Shown here piece after piece: positions 35,401 through 44,965 of a stretch of DNA of 64,000 nt. The notes beneath the pieces were generated by a model. The model made no database searches. It was not told the DNA's origin and worked only from the letters and a program-made list of their open reading frames with translations. Source of the stretch: Pelosinus baikalensis (lineage in GTDB: Bacteria > Bacillota > Negativicutes > DSM-13327); NCBI RefSeq assembly GCF_020819555.1, contig NZ_JAJHJB010000011.1, forward strand, positions 1-64,000, given 5' to 3'. Numbering within the stretch: the stretch's first letter is position 1; each line of letters starts with the position of its first letter. The position numbers and the translations under genes are program-made.

Positions 35401-36054
35401 TTAATCACCAAGATCCGTCTTCTCACTCTTCTTAAGAGCCCCCCCTGCAGCGATATCGATTTGGATTTCATTACGATCATCATTTCGGTAAAAAACATTG
35501 CTTTGATCAGACTCTGCTATGTCTCCTTTGATACAACCATCTAACTGGATATTTCTGTAGGGACTATCCCAACCCCCAGATGAAATTTCTTCAATTTTTG
35601 TTACGATCTTATTATCGATATCAGCAATAACTTTCTCTACACTTTTCATTTCTGGTGATACATATTTATTATATAAATCAGTGACAACTTGCACTACCGA
35701 TCCAACTATACTTCCACGTTCAAACCAACTTTGAACATTGCCAAATTCACGAGTATCACAGATTTCCTCTATTGAATCATTTACAAAATAGCGATTCACA
35801 TTTCCTAAATAGACAGCACCTCCTGCAATCCCCCCTTTAGTATCAGTATTAATATCTAACATACTCCCAACTGATTCTATAGCAATTTCGCTTCCTAGGA
35901 CTGCCTTGTAATCACCGCTAGGATTCTCTACACCAAAGCCACCATTAGAACTATTATTTAAGAGCTCTAATCCAAAACCGCCACTAAAGCTGCTATTGGA
36001 AGTTTCTGCTCCAAAACTTCTATTAGAGGTTTTTTCAGAACTATCATGACTCAT
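35401..36054 (-). CDS. Unrecognised Gly/Asn-rich protein, candidate exporter cargo
   Basis: A 217-aa acidic protein without a signal peptide. The first 50 residues carry short repeats rich in N, S, G and F (NRSFGAE, SGGFGLE, NGGFGVE). The middle part contains LGSEIAIESVGSML and GGIAGGAVYLGN, and the last half is helical with many charged residues (KSVEKVIADIDNKIVTKIEE) and one Cys. GGGGG lies nine bases before the ATG. With no leader, and with a type I exporter operon downstream on the same strand and an Imm74-like gene facing it, it is a candidate secreted toxin or effector. No known domain was recognised. Confidence 0.6.
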   Translation of the reverse strand: MSHDSSEKTSNRSFGAETSNSSFSGGFGLELLNNSSNGGFGVENPSGDYKAVLGSEIAIESVGSMLDINTDTKGGIAGGAVYLGNVNRYFVNDSIEEICDTREFGNVQSWFERGSIVGSVVQVVTDLYNKYVSPEMKSVEKVIADIDNKIVTKIEEISSGGWDSPYRNIQLDGCIKGDIAESDQSNVFYRNDDRNEIQIDIAAGGALKKSEKTDLGD

Positions 36055-36212
36055 TTATTATTACCCCCATTCATTTAGTTCTTTCTAAGAAATAAAATTC
36101 CTATCTATGTTATATTTACCATTAAATATAAAAATCCTGCAATTAATTTACAAAAACTGTAACTTAATTGCATTTTTTTTTTAGATAGAGTTTCACTTAA
36201 TTTCAGATTTAC

Positions 36213-36252
36213 ACAAAAGACCGGATACTGCTGACAGTATTCGGTCTTTTGT
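36213..36252 (-). terminator. Terminator of the citDEF operon
   Basis: ACAAAAGACCGGATACTG pairs with CAGTATTCGGTCTTTTGT over a four-base loop, 54 bases after the citF stop. Confidence 0.85.
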
Positions 36253-36305
36253 TGCTGATTTTTTAATCCCTATCCCTCTTGCTTTTATATTTGAGACAAT
36301 TCCAC

Positions 36306-37847
36306 CTAGAATTTTGGGCGTCTAATTACATCAATAATGGTTCCATCCCGATATTCTACAACTCCGACAATCTCATCGCTGAGCTGAATCGCCTCTGGTT
36401 TACCACACAGTTTGTAGGCAATATCCTTAAGTTCATGTATGGACATGATGGGAAGGCCAGAATTTTTTACATTATCAATGATGTCTAATCTTTTCGGATT
36501 GATAGCAATTCCTCGTTCCGTAACAATAGCATCAACTGTTTCACCAGGTGTTACCACCGTATGAACGGCATCTTTAACCATGGGCAAACGACCACGGAGC
36601 AGCGGCGCTACCACAATGGTTAGTTTAGCACCAGCAGCCGTGTCGCAGTGACCGCCGGAAGCACCCATAATCACTCCGTTTGAATCGGTAATCACATTGA
36701 CATTAAAATCAACGTCAACTTCTGTCGCACTTAATATAACTGCGTCAAGATTATTCACAATCGCTCCACTATTATGAGGGTTTGCATAATAAGACGCTGA
36801 CATTTCTAAGTGATTACTATTTTTCTTGATGGAATCAATAGCGGGAATATCAAAACTCTGTACATCAAACATCATTTTGAATAAGCCTTCTTCCATCATT
36901 TCAGCAAAAACACCAGTCATGCCACCAACTCCAAAGCTGCCGGTTATTCCTCTTTCGAGCATCTTTGTCTTGATAAACCGACCGACAGCCATGGAAGCGC
37001 CACCGCTGCCAAGCTGCATGGAAAAATCTTGTTGCAAGTAACCCGAATAGTCCATCACATCGGCAGCATATTTCGCAATGAGCAATTCTTTAGGGTCTTT
37101 CGTATAGCGAAGAGCACCTGAAGCGATCCCAGCTGGATCACCAATACTGTCAACCACAACAATATAATCTACCTGGGTTTGAGGGATACTGATGGGAAAC
37201 AGGGGATGAGGCATTAGATTATCGGTAATGGCTACAACTTGATCGGCATACGCTGCATCTTGTATGGCATATCCTAGAGAACCACAAGCAGACTGACCTT
37301 GAATTCCGTTAATATTTCCGTAGCGATCGCAGGCCGGAGCACCTAGGAAAGCCACATCAATGTGAATGGCTCCACTTTCAATGGCCTGAGCCCGACCGCC
37401 ATGGGAACGGATATGCAATGGTTTTTTCAAATGGCCTTCTGTTAAGAACCGTCCCATTTTCCCTCTGGCGCCGCTTGTTTCGATTGCTGTAATTACACCC
37501 TGCTCGATATAAGGAATAAGTGCATCATTGACCGTGTTAAGTGAACTCGGGGAAAGGGTAATATCACGAATCCCCTTTTTCGCAATGGCTTCAACAACAC
37601 GGTTTAAGATTCGATCTCCATTGCGAAAATGGTGATGAAAAGAAATGGTCATTCCGTCTTTAAGTCCTACTGCATCAATCGCAGTTTCAATGGAAGCTAA
37701 TAGTTTATCCGCACGTGGTAAGCATGTACTTAAAGCTGCTCCGGCAGTCCGTCCTACAGGTTTACGGGCAAAGGCACCGCCAAAACCAGTCACCTTCCCT
37801 AGCCCAGGTATAAAGTCAGGAATTTCTCTTCCGATGGAATTTTTCAT
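36306..37847 (-). CDS. citF: Citrate lyase alpha subunit (citrate CoA-transferase)
   Basis: A 513-aa protein of the usual CitF length. It swaps acetyl on the acyl-carrier subunit for citrate in the first half-reaction of citrate cleavage. Characteristic stretches are GKVTGFGGAFARKPVG near the start, MTISFHHHFRNGDRILNRVV, SHGGRAQAIESG, GAPACDRYGNINGIQGQSAC and MGASGGHCDTAAGAKL. It is the last gene of citD-citE-citF with a two-base gap to citE. Confidence 0.96.
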   Translation of the reverse strand: MKNSIGREIPDFIPGLGKVTGFGGAFARKPVGRTAGAALSTCLPRADKLLASIETAIDAVGLKDGMTISFHHHFRNGDRILNRVVEAIAKKGIRDITLSPSSLNTVNDALIPYIEQGVITAIETSGARGKMGRFLTEGHLKKPLHIRSHGGRAQAIESGAIHIDVAFLGAPACDRYGNINGIQGQSACGSLGYAIQDAAYADQVVAITDNLMPHPLFPISIPQTQVDYIVVVDSIGDPAGIASGALRYTKDPKELLIAKYAADVMDYSGYLQQDFSMQLGSGGASMAVGRFIKTKMLERGITGSFGVGGMTGVFAEMMEEGLFKMMFDVQSFDIPAIDSIKKNSNHLEMSASYYANPHNSGAIVNNLDAVILSATEVDVDFNVNVITDSNGVIMGASGGHCDTAAGAKLTIVVAPLLRGRLPMVKDAVHTVVTPGETVDAIVTERGIAINPKRLDIIDNVKNSGLPIMSIHELKDIAYKLCGKPEAIQLSDEIVGVVEYRDGTIIDVIRRPKF

Positions 37848-37849
37848 TT

Positions 37850-38731
37850 TTATTTGCCTCCTTTCCCAGCAGTGGCTTTAGCATAAGTCAAAGTACGTTC
37901 TGCCCGTGCTACAATCGGCAGATCAATCATTTTTCCGTTTAGTGAGATAACTCCCGATTTTTTCTCAAGAGCTTCTTGATAAGCAGCAAGAACTCTTTGG
38001 GCATGGTCAATTTCTTTAGCCGTAGGTGCAAAGAATTCATGAACAACACTGACTTGGCGAGGATTTACAACGGATTTACCATCAAAGCCCATTTCTTTAA
38101 TGAGTTCGAGCTCCTTTTTAAATCCTTCTTCATCATTAATATCAGAGAAAACCGTATCAATACATTGGATACCAGCTTCCCGAGCCGCCAGTACCAATTG
38201 TCCCCTGGCCGCCAATAACTCCCGACCCAATTTACTGCGCGTGGTTTTTAAGTTGGCAATAAAATCCTCTGCCCCAATGGCTAATGCCACCATTCTTGGA
38301 CTCGCTGATGCGATTTCATAGGCTAATCGTAAGCCTTTGGGAGTTTCAACAGCAGCCATCATTTTTATGGATCCTGAAGGAAATTTATTTTTTTGTTCTG
38401 CTTCGCTAATGAATTCATCAATTTGGCAAATTTCATCTGGTCCTTGGCACATCGGTAAACGAATGAGATCCGGTTTTGCTGGTAGGATTCGTTTTAGATC
38501 ATCCCAGCCAAAGGGTGTGCTAATGTGATTGATCCTAACAGCTACTTCTGTACCATAATTGATTTCTGAGATGGCTTGAAATACAAGATTTCTTGCGGAA
38601 TCTTTCTCAGTAATTGCTACGGCATCTTCACAGTCTAGAATGATTGTATCAGCGCCATAAATGCCGGCGTTTAGGAGCATTCCTGGATTGTTACCAGGAA
38701 CAAACATCATGCTTCTTCTCAGCTTTTCCAT
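37850..38731 (-). CDS. citE: Citrate lyase beta subunit (citryl-ACP lyase)
   Basis: A 293-aa TIM-barrel protein: RRSMMFVPGNNPGML, GADTIILDCEDAV (metal site), VAVRINHISTPFGWDDL, AVETPKGLRLAYEIA, LAIGAEDFIANLKT and GFDGKSVVNPRQV. It splits citryl-ACP to oxaloacetate and acetyl-ACP. It lies ten bases after citD. Confidence 0.96.
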   Translation of the reverse strand: MEKLRRSMMFVPGNNPGMLLNAGIYGADTIILDCEDAVAITEKDSARNLVFQAISEINYGTEVAVRINHISTPFGWDDLKRILPAKPDLIRLPMCQGPDEICQIDEFISEAEQKNKFPSGSIKMMAAVETPKGLRLAYEIASASPRMVALAIGAEDFIANLKTTRSKLGRELLAARGQLVLAAREAGIQCIDTVFSDINDEEGFKKELELIKEMGFDGKSVVNPRQVSVVHEFFAPTAKEIDHAQRVLAAYQEALEKKSGVISLNGKMIDLPIVARAERTLTYAKATAGKGGK

Positions 38732-38741
38732 TGTATCCTCC

Positions 38742-39014
38742 TCACTCTCCTGCTCTTTGTAATGCGGTTATTACCCGGGCCTTTATTGTACAATCTAATG
38801 CGCCTCTGTCGTTCGCATTTACCAGCACATCTTCAATTCCATGGTCAACAAGTGTTTTCGTTATTAAATTTCTGATATGCGCCCCATATTGCTGGATTGT
38901 AGGACTGACTAGCTCTACTCTTATTCCAGTTCCAGCATCTGCTGGTGCCAAGGTTATAAGGATATCGCTTGATTCTACCGTCCCTGCTTGGGCTAATTTA
39001 AGTAACTTACTCAT
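38742..39014 (-). CDS. citD: Citrate lyase acyl carrier protein (gamma subunit)
   Basis: A 90-aa carrier that holds the phosphoribosyl-dephospho-CoA prosthetic group; TVESSDILITLAP carries the modified serine. I start at the ATG at 39014 (MSKLLKLAQAG), six bases after GGGGGG, instead of nine codons earlier. It is the first gene of the operon. The enzymes for making and attaching the cofactor (CitC, CitX, CitG) are not in this window. Confidence 0.94.
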   Translation of the reverse strand: MSKLLKLAQAGTVESSDILITLAPADAGTGIRVELVSPTIQQYGAHIRNLITKTLVDHGIEDVLVNANDRGALDCTIKARVITALQRAGE

Positions 39015-39189
39015 AAATACCCCCCATTTCTGTTTGTTCATACATAAAAATCAAGGATTAAATAAGAAAATCATTCTATAATCTAGAACACTCTTGCTTA
39101 TCGACAAGTTCACAATAATAGAATTGCCTTCTCTGGTCTTATGTTATCATATATTATCAAAGAATTCTCAATAATCAGAGTTTCGTATT

Positions 39190-39216
39190 TTTAGTTTATT
39201 TAGTTTATTTAGTTCA
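39190..39216. repeat. Three tandem 9-bp AT-rich repeats
   Basis: TTTAGTTTA occurs twice and TTTAGTTCA once, head to tail, in the spacer between the citB-like gene and citD. They could be operator sites for the CitB-type regulator upstream of citD, or simple low-complexity DNA. Confidence 0.35.
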
Positions 39217-39343
39217 TCATCTTACTATAGGGATTAGTTGATTACCATAAAGACCAATCTATCCAAAAAGATAAACATGAAATTTTATATCAAAATTCCA
39301 TGTTTATTACTTCCTCTTAAAATTAGAGCGTAGTATTCATAAC

Positions 39344-40036
39344 TTATAGATTTATATCCGGGCTTACTAACGTAAAGCGATGGATTGGTCGACCTACTGA
39401 AATGTAAGATAAATCCATCTGCAATTGTCCTTTATCGACTAAATACTCCAGGTAACGTCGACATGTCACCCGTGAAATCCCCACACCAGAAGAAAGTTCT
39501 TCAGCCGAGATCGGTTCTTTACACGCAAGTAAATAATTAGTAATCATAGTCAGCGTTTGAGTATGAAGATTCTTAGGCATTACCTTTTTTTCATTGTGCA
39601 CTGCAACAGCTAACATATTGTCAATATCACTTTGTTCAAGATTTGTTTTCTGCAGTATAGTTTGCTTTTGTCGTCTATAATTTTCAAGAATGAATCGATA
39701 ACGATCAAACTTAAAGGGCTTTGTTATATAGGCAATGACGCCTTGGCGCAACACTCTACTAACGGTATCAGAATCATCGGCAGCAGTAATCATTATTACA
39801 TCAATGTTTTTGTCTTCCCTCCGAATGAGAGATAGAAGGTCTACTCCATTGATTTCTGGCAAATAGATATCAAGAATGACTAAATCTATATTCATTGTGT
39901 TAATCTTCTCTAATGCATCTTTCCCATTTTTGGTAACACAATTAACACAAAACCCTTCAACAGCTTCCGTATAATTTTTATTAATCTCCGCAACCATAGG
40001 GTCGTCTTCTACAATTAAGACCTTAATTTTTTTCAT
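39344..40036 (-). CDS. citB: CitB/DpiA/DcuR-type response regulator
   Basis: A 230-aa regulator. The receiver has D56 (DLVILDIYLPEINGVDLL), acidic EDD at 10-12 and K in YITKPFKFDRY. The C-terminal winged helix (EELSSGVGISRVTCRRYLEY) is that of the CitB family, which controls citrate and C4-dicarboxylate genes. The start at 40036 follows AAAGG. It lies 16 bases behind the kinase gene, next to citDEF and the citrate transporter, so citrate control is likely. The symbol follows the family; DcuR is the alternative. Confidence 0.85.
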   Translation of the reverse strand: MKKIKVLIVEDDPMVAEINKNYTEAVEGFCVNCVTKNGKDALEKINTMNIDLVILDIYLPEINGVDLLSLIRREDKNIDVIMITAADDSDTVSRVLRQGVIAYITKPFKFDRYRFILENYRRQKQTILQKTNLEQSDIDNMLAVAVHNEKKVMPKNLHTQTLTMITNYLLACKEPISAEELSSGVGISRVTCRRYLEYLVDKGQLQMDLSYISVGRPIHRFTLVSPDINL

Positions 40037-40052
40037 ACTCATCACCTTTCTA

Positions 40053-41624
40053 CTAATAGGGTAACCATACGATAAACTCTACTCCACCTTTAGGCAAATT
40101 GCGATGAACTATCTCACCAGCCACTAGTTTTAGTTTGTCCAAAATTAATGCAAGACCTAACCCGCTATTTCCTTTCTTAGTCGTAAAGCCACGTTGATAA
40201 ATTTCCTCTGACAATTCAGTGGATATTTGCTGACCAGAATTCTGTACCCTAATTTCCAATTTATCATCAAGCTGAACTATACCAAAGACAATGCGTTTGT
40301 TTTCAACACTAACAACGGCTTCAATCGCATTCTGCAGAAAATTACCTATAATTAAAGCAATATCACCACTATTCATTTTTGCCGGCAACTTAGTCATCAT
40401 CGTATCAGGCAAAATATTAAATTTTATACCTAATTCTCGCATGTGACTTATTTTTCCGATAAGTAAACCACAAATAGTTGGATCTTTAACTCGCCCACTC
40501 AGCCAATCAACAACTTCCTGCTTTTCCAAACCACTATCTATCGCAAAATCTACCGCCTCTTCATATCTGTGCAGTTGTATTAATCCGACTATGGTATGCA
40601 ATTTATTTTTAAATTCGTGGGCTTGGGCTCTTAAAACATCTACAAATCGATGCACCCCTGTAAGTTCCTCAGCTAGCCTATTTATTTCGGTACGATCTCT
40701 AAAGGATATTACAGCACCTACTACTTTACCATCAACAGTTATCGGCACACTGTTGGAAAGAATAATAATGTCATTGACCCTTTGTTCCTCATCGTATACA
40801 GCTTGATCATTATTAATAACAACATCTAGTCTATTTTGAGGAAGAATGGTATCAATATGATGCCCACAAGCCATCTCTGAATTGATCCCTAATAGAGAAG
40901 CAGCTTCGCCATTTAGTAAACGAATCGTTCCATTCTGATCTACAGCGATTACTCCTTCCCGGATAGATTCCAGGGTAGCTTGCTTTTCCCTGACAATTGT
41001 TGCTATTTCGTGCGGTTCTAGACCAAAAATAGATTTTTTAATATTACGGGCAATCATGACAGAACCCAAAACGCTCAATGCTATTGCCACTAGAAATAAG
41101 TATAAAATTGGAATAAATTTTTCTAAAGCCTCTTTATAGACATTCGTCAAATAATAACCTACAGAAACAAATCCAATTTGCTTATCCCCACTCTCACTAT
41201 AGATAGGTATATTGGCCCGAATAGAACTAGGCAGACTTCCTCGCGCAACATATATATATTCCTCTCCCCTAAGTACAGGCTCCCGATAAAGGTTTGATAA
41301 CGAAGTACCTATTTTTGAAGGATCAGGATATGATAGTCGCACTTGATCCATATTTGCTACAATAACAAACGCAGCCTCACTGGAAAGTCGCCAATTTTCG
41401 GTTAGGGGCTGCAGCACTTCAGAAGGGTTTTCAGAAAGAATCGCCTGTTGCACTTTTGGTGTTTGTGCTACAATCCGTCCTATAATCATAGCCCGCTCAC
41501 CCACATCTTCTCGAACCTGATGATCAATGATACGGACCACTAAAACACTTACTACTAGCAGTAATATAGAAATCATTGAAATAGTAAGAAACATCACTTT
41601 ATATTGCAATGATAATTTATGCAT
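40053..41624 (-). CDS. citA: CitA/DpiB/DcuS-type sensor histidine kinase
   Basis: A 523-aa kinase. Membrane spans at ~12-32 and ~171-191 bracket a periplasmic PAS-like (PDC) domain that would bind citrate or a dicarboxylate. A cytoplasmic PAS lies at ~215-310 (GVIAVDQNGTIRLLNGEA). The dimerisation helix has QAHEFKNKLHTIVGLIQL (H336). The ATPase has IIGNFLQNAIEA, VQNSGQQI and GNSGLGLALI. Ligand choice between citrate and malate/fumarate cannot be settled, but the gene context favours citrate. Confidence 0.9.
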   Translation of the reverse strand: MHKLSLQYKVMFLTISMISILLLVVSVLVVRIIDHQVREDVGERAMIIGRIVAQTPKVQQAILSENPSEVLQPLTENWRLSSEAAFVIVANMDQVRLSYPDPSKIGTSLSNLYREPVLRGEEYIYVARGSLPSSIRANIPIYSESGDKQIGFVSVGYYLTNVYKEALEKFIPILYLFLVAIALSVLGSVMIARNIKKSIFGLEPHEIATIVREKQATLESIREGVIAVDQNGTIRLLNGEAASLLGINSEMACGHHIDTILPQNRLDVVINNDQAVYDEEQRVNDIIILSNSVPITVDGKVVGAVISFRDRTEINRLAEELTGVHRFVDVLRAQAHEFKNKLHTIVGLIQLHRYEEAVDFAIDSGLEKQEVVDWLSGRVKDPTICGLLIGKISHMRELGIKFNILPDTMMTKLPAKMNSGDIALIIGNFLQNAIEAVVSVENKRIVFGIVQLDDKLEIRVQNSGQQISTELSEEIYQRGFTTKKGNSGLGLALILDKLKLVAGEIVHRNLPKGGVEFIVWLPY

Positions 41625-41859
41625 CTTTTCAAATAGACCCCTTTCTGATTATAAAGAACTAAATGAATGACCTATGAGCGGTACATTCAATCGTATTAGA
41701 TTATTATACATCATTTCAATTAATAAAATAATTAGAAAGCAGAAAATATCTCAGTATTACTTTTAAGATTTTTATAACCAAAATGAACAAAATAATATCT
41801 CTGCCAATTAATATGTTATCCTATTAACGGAATATACTAAAAATTCAGGAGGAATAAAC

Positions 41860-43185
41860 ATGTTAGCACTTATTGGTTTTCTCATGGTAATCTTTATTAT
41901 TTATTTGTTAATGCAATCAAAAGCAACGCCAGCCCCTATATTTATCCTTGTGCCCTTGATTGCTGCCGCTGCTGCCGGCTCATCCTTTGTAGAGGTATCA
42001 AAGTATGTTAAAGACGGTGTGGCTGTTACGATGCCCATCGCTGTCTTGTTTATGTTTTCTATTATCTACTTTGCTTTAATGTCTGATGCAGGGATGTTTG
42101 ATCCTCTTATCAACTTTTTAGTTAAGAAAGCAGGAAATAATGTTGTAGCAATCACAGTTGCAACTGGGATCATCGCCACAATTGCCCATCTCGACGGCTC
42201 CTTAGCAGCTACCTTGTTGGTAACTGTACCAGCGATGCTGCCTTTGTACAAAAAACTTAATATCAGACCATTGATAATGCTCGTTATTATCGGATCGGCT
42301 ATGAGTATCATGAATCTGGTTCCTTGGGGCGGACCTGTTGCCAGAATAGCCGCTATTACTAAAGTAGACATCAACCAGTTATGGCATACTCTAATTCCCC
42401 TTCAGGTCGTGGGAATGATCATCGTTCTTGCCTTTGCTGCTTTCTTAGGCGTGCTAGAGAAAAGACGCGGTGCTGGTATGCAAGCAATTGATGTAAATGC
42501 CGCTACTCTTACTGCTGAGGAACAAGAGCAAAATGCTGCTAAATCCGCCAAGGCAGAAGCTCTAAAGCGTCCTAAGCTGGTGGTGTTCAATGTCTTCTTG
42601 ACAATTGGTGTCATTGCTTTAATGATGTTCACTAAGATTCCATTGTATGCAGCATTCATGTTTGGATTAGCTATTGCCTTACTTGTAAATTACCCTAATG
42701 TTAAGGAACAAAATGCCCGGCTCAAGGCTCATGCTGGAGAAGCATTATCTATGGCAACCATCTTATTAGCATCCGGCGTATTTTTAGGAGTCATCTCTGG
42801 TGCTAAAATGCTTGATAGCATGGCGGTCACCTTCATTTCGATCATTCCTCCTTTTTTAGGACCATATTTACATCTTATCATGGGAGTATTTGCAGTACCC
42901 CTTGGTATGTTACTCGGGACAGATTCTTATTTCTTTGGCTTAGTTCCAGTTGCTATGAGCGTAGGAAGTAAATATGGCATTGATCCAATAAATATGGCTA
43001 ACGCAATGCTGATTGGTAAAAACTATGGGGTTCTCGTTACTCCTCATGCAGCAACAACATTTCTAGCAATCGGACTTGCCGGCGTAGAATTAAAAGAACA
43101 TTTAAAGTATTGTATGCCGTTATTGTGGGGACTAAGTCTCGTATCACTATTTGCAGCAATTCTACTAGGTATTGTTAAAATCTAA
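41860..43185 (+). CDS. CitMHS-family citrate transporter
   Basis: A 441-aa membrane protein with about eleven spans. CitMHS landmarks include IATIAHLDGSLAATLLVTVP, MLPLYKKLNIRPL, SAMSIMNLVPWGGPVARIA, GTDSYFFGLVPVAMS and MLIGKNYGVLVTPHAATTFL. Such proteins take up metal-citrate complexes with protons. AGGAGG precedes the ATG. It is transcribed away from the sensor kinase gene across a 235-base spacer and ends in a terminator, so it forms its own unit, probably controlled by the CitA/CitB pair. Confidence 0.93.
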   Translation: MLALIGFLMVIFIIYLLMQSKATPAPIFILVPLIAAAAAGSSFVEVSKYVKDGVAVTMPIAVLFMFSIIYFALMSDAGMFDPLINFLVKKAGNNVVAITVATGIIATIAHLDGSLAATLLVTVPAMLPLYKKLNIRPLIMLVIIGSAMSIMNLVPWGGPVARIAAITKVDINQLWHTLIPLQVVGMIIVLAFAAFLGVLEKRRGAGMQAIDVNAATLTAEEQEQNAAKSAKAEALKRPKLVVFNVFLTIGVIALMMFTKIPLYAAFMFGLAIALLVNYPNVKEQNARLKAHAGEALSMATILLASGVFLGVISGAKMLDSMAVTFISIIPPFLGPYLHLIMGVFAVPLGMLLGTDSYFFGLVPVAMSVGSKYGIDPINMANAMLIGKNYGVLVTPHAATTFLAIGLAGVELKEHLKYCMPLLWGLSLVSLFAAILLGIVKI

Positions 43186-43196
43186 TAAATCTAGTT

Positions 43197-43241
43197 AAAG
43201 CACTGCTCTTCATTTTTTGTTTCATGAAGAGTAGTGCTTTT
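43197..43241 (+). terminator. Terminator after the citrate transporter
   Basis: AAAGCACTGCTCTTCAT pairs with ATGAAGAGTAGTGCTTTT (one mismatch) and is followed by T-rich DNA. Confidence 0.85.
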
Positions 43242-43254
43242 CTTCATGAAACAA

Positions 43255-43310
43255 AATCCAGGCTTCCTGCAATGTTTCCTAAACTAGAAATATTGCAGGA
43301 AGCCTGGATT
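43255..43310 (-). terminator. Terminator after the malic enzyme gene
   Basis: AATCCAGGCTTCCTGCAAT and its exact complement form a 19-base stem, 26 bases after the malic enzyme stop. Confidence 0.85.
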
Positions 43311-43336
43311 ATTATTTTATAGTACTTACAAAGGAC

Positions 43337-44569
43337 TTAAGCTCGTTCAATTCTAGCTGCCGTCTTAGCCCTTATTTCTTCAGGATCAACGATTATTCTA
43401 GCAACACCAGTTTTTATCGCCGCTTGTGCTACAGCTGCTGCCACGGCTGGAGCAACACGTTTGTCAAAAACATCAGGAACAACATAATCTTCTCGCAGTT
43501 CTTCTTCTGCTATTAACTCGGAAATGGCATACACTGCTGCTAGTTTCATTTCTTCATTAATTTGGCGGGCCCTAACATCTATGGCTCCACGAAAAACTCC
43601 AGGAAAGACAGTAACATTATTCACTTGATTCGGAGAATCCGAGCGCCCCGTACCGGCTACTTTTACCCCAGCAGCTTTAGCCTCCTTATAGCTAATTTCT
43701 GGTTCTGGATTACACAAGGAAAATACGATAGAATTTGCATTCATACTTTGAACAATATCTGTTGTGAAGGAGCCAGGCTGTGATACTCCAATCAGCACAT
43801 CTGACCCTTTGGCAATATCTGCTATACTGCCTTTTTCTTTCTTTAAGTTGGTTTTAGACAACAGTGCCGCCTGAACCCGATTCACTCGGGACATCTCCAT
43901 TCCCTCGTACATGGCGCCTTTGGAGTTCATCATAATGACATGCCCCACACCAGCATTGAGTAATAGCTGTACAATCGCGGTACCAGCTGCACCAGCACCA
44001 TTGACGACAACTTTAACATCGGACAATTGTTTTTTTACCAGCCGCAGTGCACCAATAGTAGCTGATACAGCGGCAATAGCTGTACCATGCTGGTCATCAT
44101 GAAACACTGGTATATCCATTTCTTTTTTTAGAGCATCTTCAATATCATAGCATTTAGGAGAAGAAATATCTTCTAAATTAATTCCTGCAAAATTAGGCTG
44201 CAGCATCCGAACCGTTCTGATAAATTCATCTGCATCCTTCGTATCAATGGATAAAGGAATCGCATCTACATCCGCAAAGGTTTTATATAGCACAGCTTTG
44301 CCTTCCATTACAGGTATAGCTGCTTCTGGACCAATATCTCCAAGCCCTAATACCCTAGTTCCATCCGTAATCACTGCCACCATATTACCCCGACAGGTGT
44401 ATTCAAAGGATAAATCTTTCTCACGGTGGATCTCCATACAGGGTTCTGCTACTCCTGGGGTATATGCTAGACTAAGATCATAACCATCTCTTATAGGAGC
44501 CTTAGCTATCACACCCATTTTACCATTATTTTTTCGATGATATTGTAGTGCTTCATCACGTAAACTCAT
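43337..44569 (-). CDS. NAD(P)-dependent malic enzyme
   Basis: A 410-aa short-form malic enzyme (no phosphotransacetylase tail). It converts malate to pyruvate and CO2, and some members also decarboxylate oxaloacetate. Seen are SLAYTPGVAEPC, TDGTRVLGLGDIGPEAAIPVM (NADP/metal region), GINLEDISSPKCYDIE, PVFHDDQHGTAIA, the Rossmann motif VVNGAGAAGTAIVQLL, and VFSLCNPEPEI. It stands beside the citrate genes, where it can turn citrate-derived C4 acids into pyruvate. Confidence 0.94.
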   Translation of the reverse strand: MSLRDEALQYHRKNNGKMGVIAKAPIRDGYDLSLAYTPGVAEPCMEIHREKDLSFEYTCRGNMVAVITDGTRVLGLGDIGPEAAIPVMEGKAVLYKTFADVDAIPLSIDTKDADEFIRTVRMLQPNFAGINLEDISSPKCYDIEDALKKEMDIPVFHDDQHGTAIAAVSATIGALRLVKKQLSDVKVVVNGAGAAGTAIVQLLLNAGVGHVIMMNSKGAMYEGMEMSRVNRVQAALLSKTNLKKEKGSIADIAKGSDVLIGVSQPGSFTTDIVQSMNANSIVFSLCNPEPEISYKEAKAAGVKVAGTGRSDSPNQVNNVTVFPGVFRGAIDVRARQINEEMKLAAVYAISELIAEEELREDYVVPDVFDKRVAPAVAAAVAQAAIKTGVARIIVDPEEIRAKTAARIERA

Positions 44570-44746
44570 ATCTATCTCTCCTTCTAACTCAATAAACTAG
44601 CAATGACTTCATCCACATTATACGGTTTATTAGAATAGAAAGATAATATCGAATATTCATTACATGATAACTTTTAGTTATCGATATCATTCTCGATCGC
44701 TATATATATTTCTACTTTCAACAATACCGCTATATTTAAGTAATTA

Positions 44747-44781
44747 AAAAGAAAGTCGCTTATTAGGGACGACTTTCTTTT
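44747..44781 (-). terminator. Terminator after the micro-genes
   Basis: AAAAGAAAGTCG and CGACTTTCTTTT form a 12-base stem over an 11-base loop, with T run on the minus strand, 38 bases after the 33-aa gene. Confidence 0.75.
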
Positions 44782-44818
44782 CAGGATTTCAGAGAGAAAA
44801 GAGAAGAGTACCGTATTC

Positions 44819-44920
44819 TTATAAATTGAATAAGACCATAATTGAGTTACTTACAGTATACACTACCAATAATCCAGCAATGAATACAACCGGACTTTCT
44901 TTCCATTCGCAATTATTCAA
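44819..44920 (-). CDS. 33-aa single-span membrane peptide
   Basis: Starts at TTG 44920, seven bases after AGAGGTG. The product is MNNCEWKESP followed by VVFIAGLLVVYTVSNSIMVL, a clear membrane helix, and a three-residue tail. It follows the 28-aa micro-gene by 45 bases and precedes a good terminator. Very small membrane proteins often assist transporters or respiratory complexes. No family is recognised. Confidence 0.55.
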   Translation of the reverse strand: MNNCEWKESPVVFIAGLLVVYTVSNSIMVLFNL

Positions 44921-44965
44921 ATCAAACACCTCTTTTACCATTTAATACTATTAACAATGCCATGG

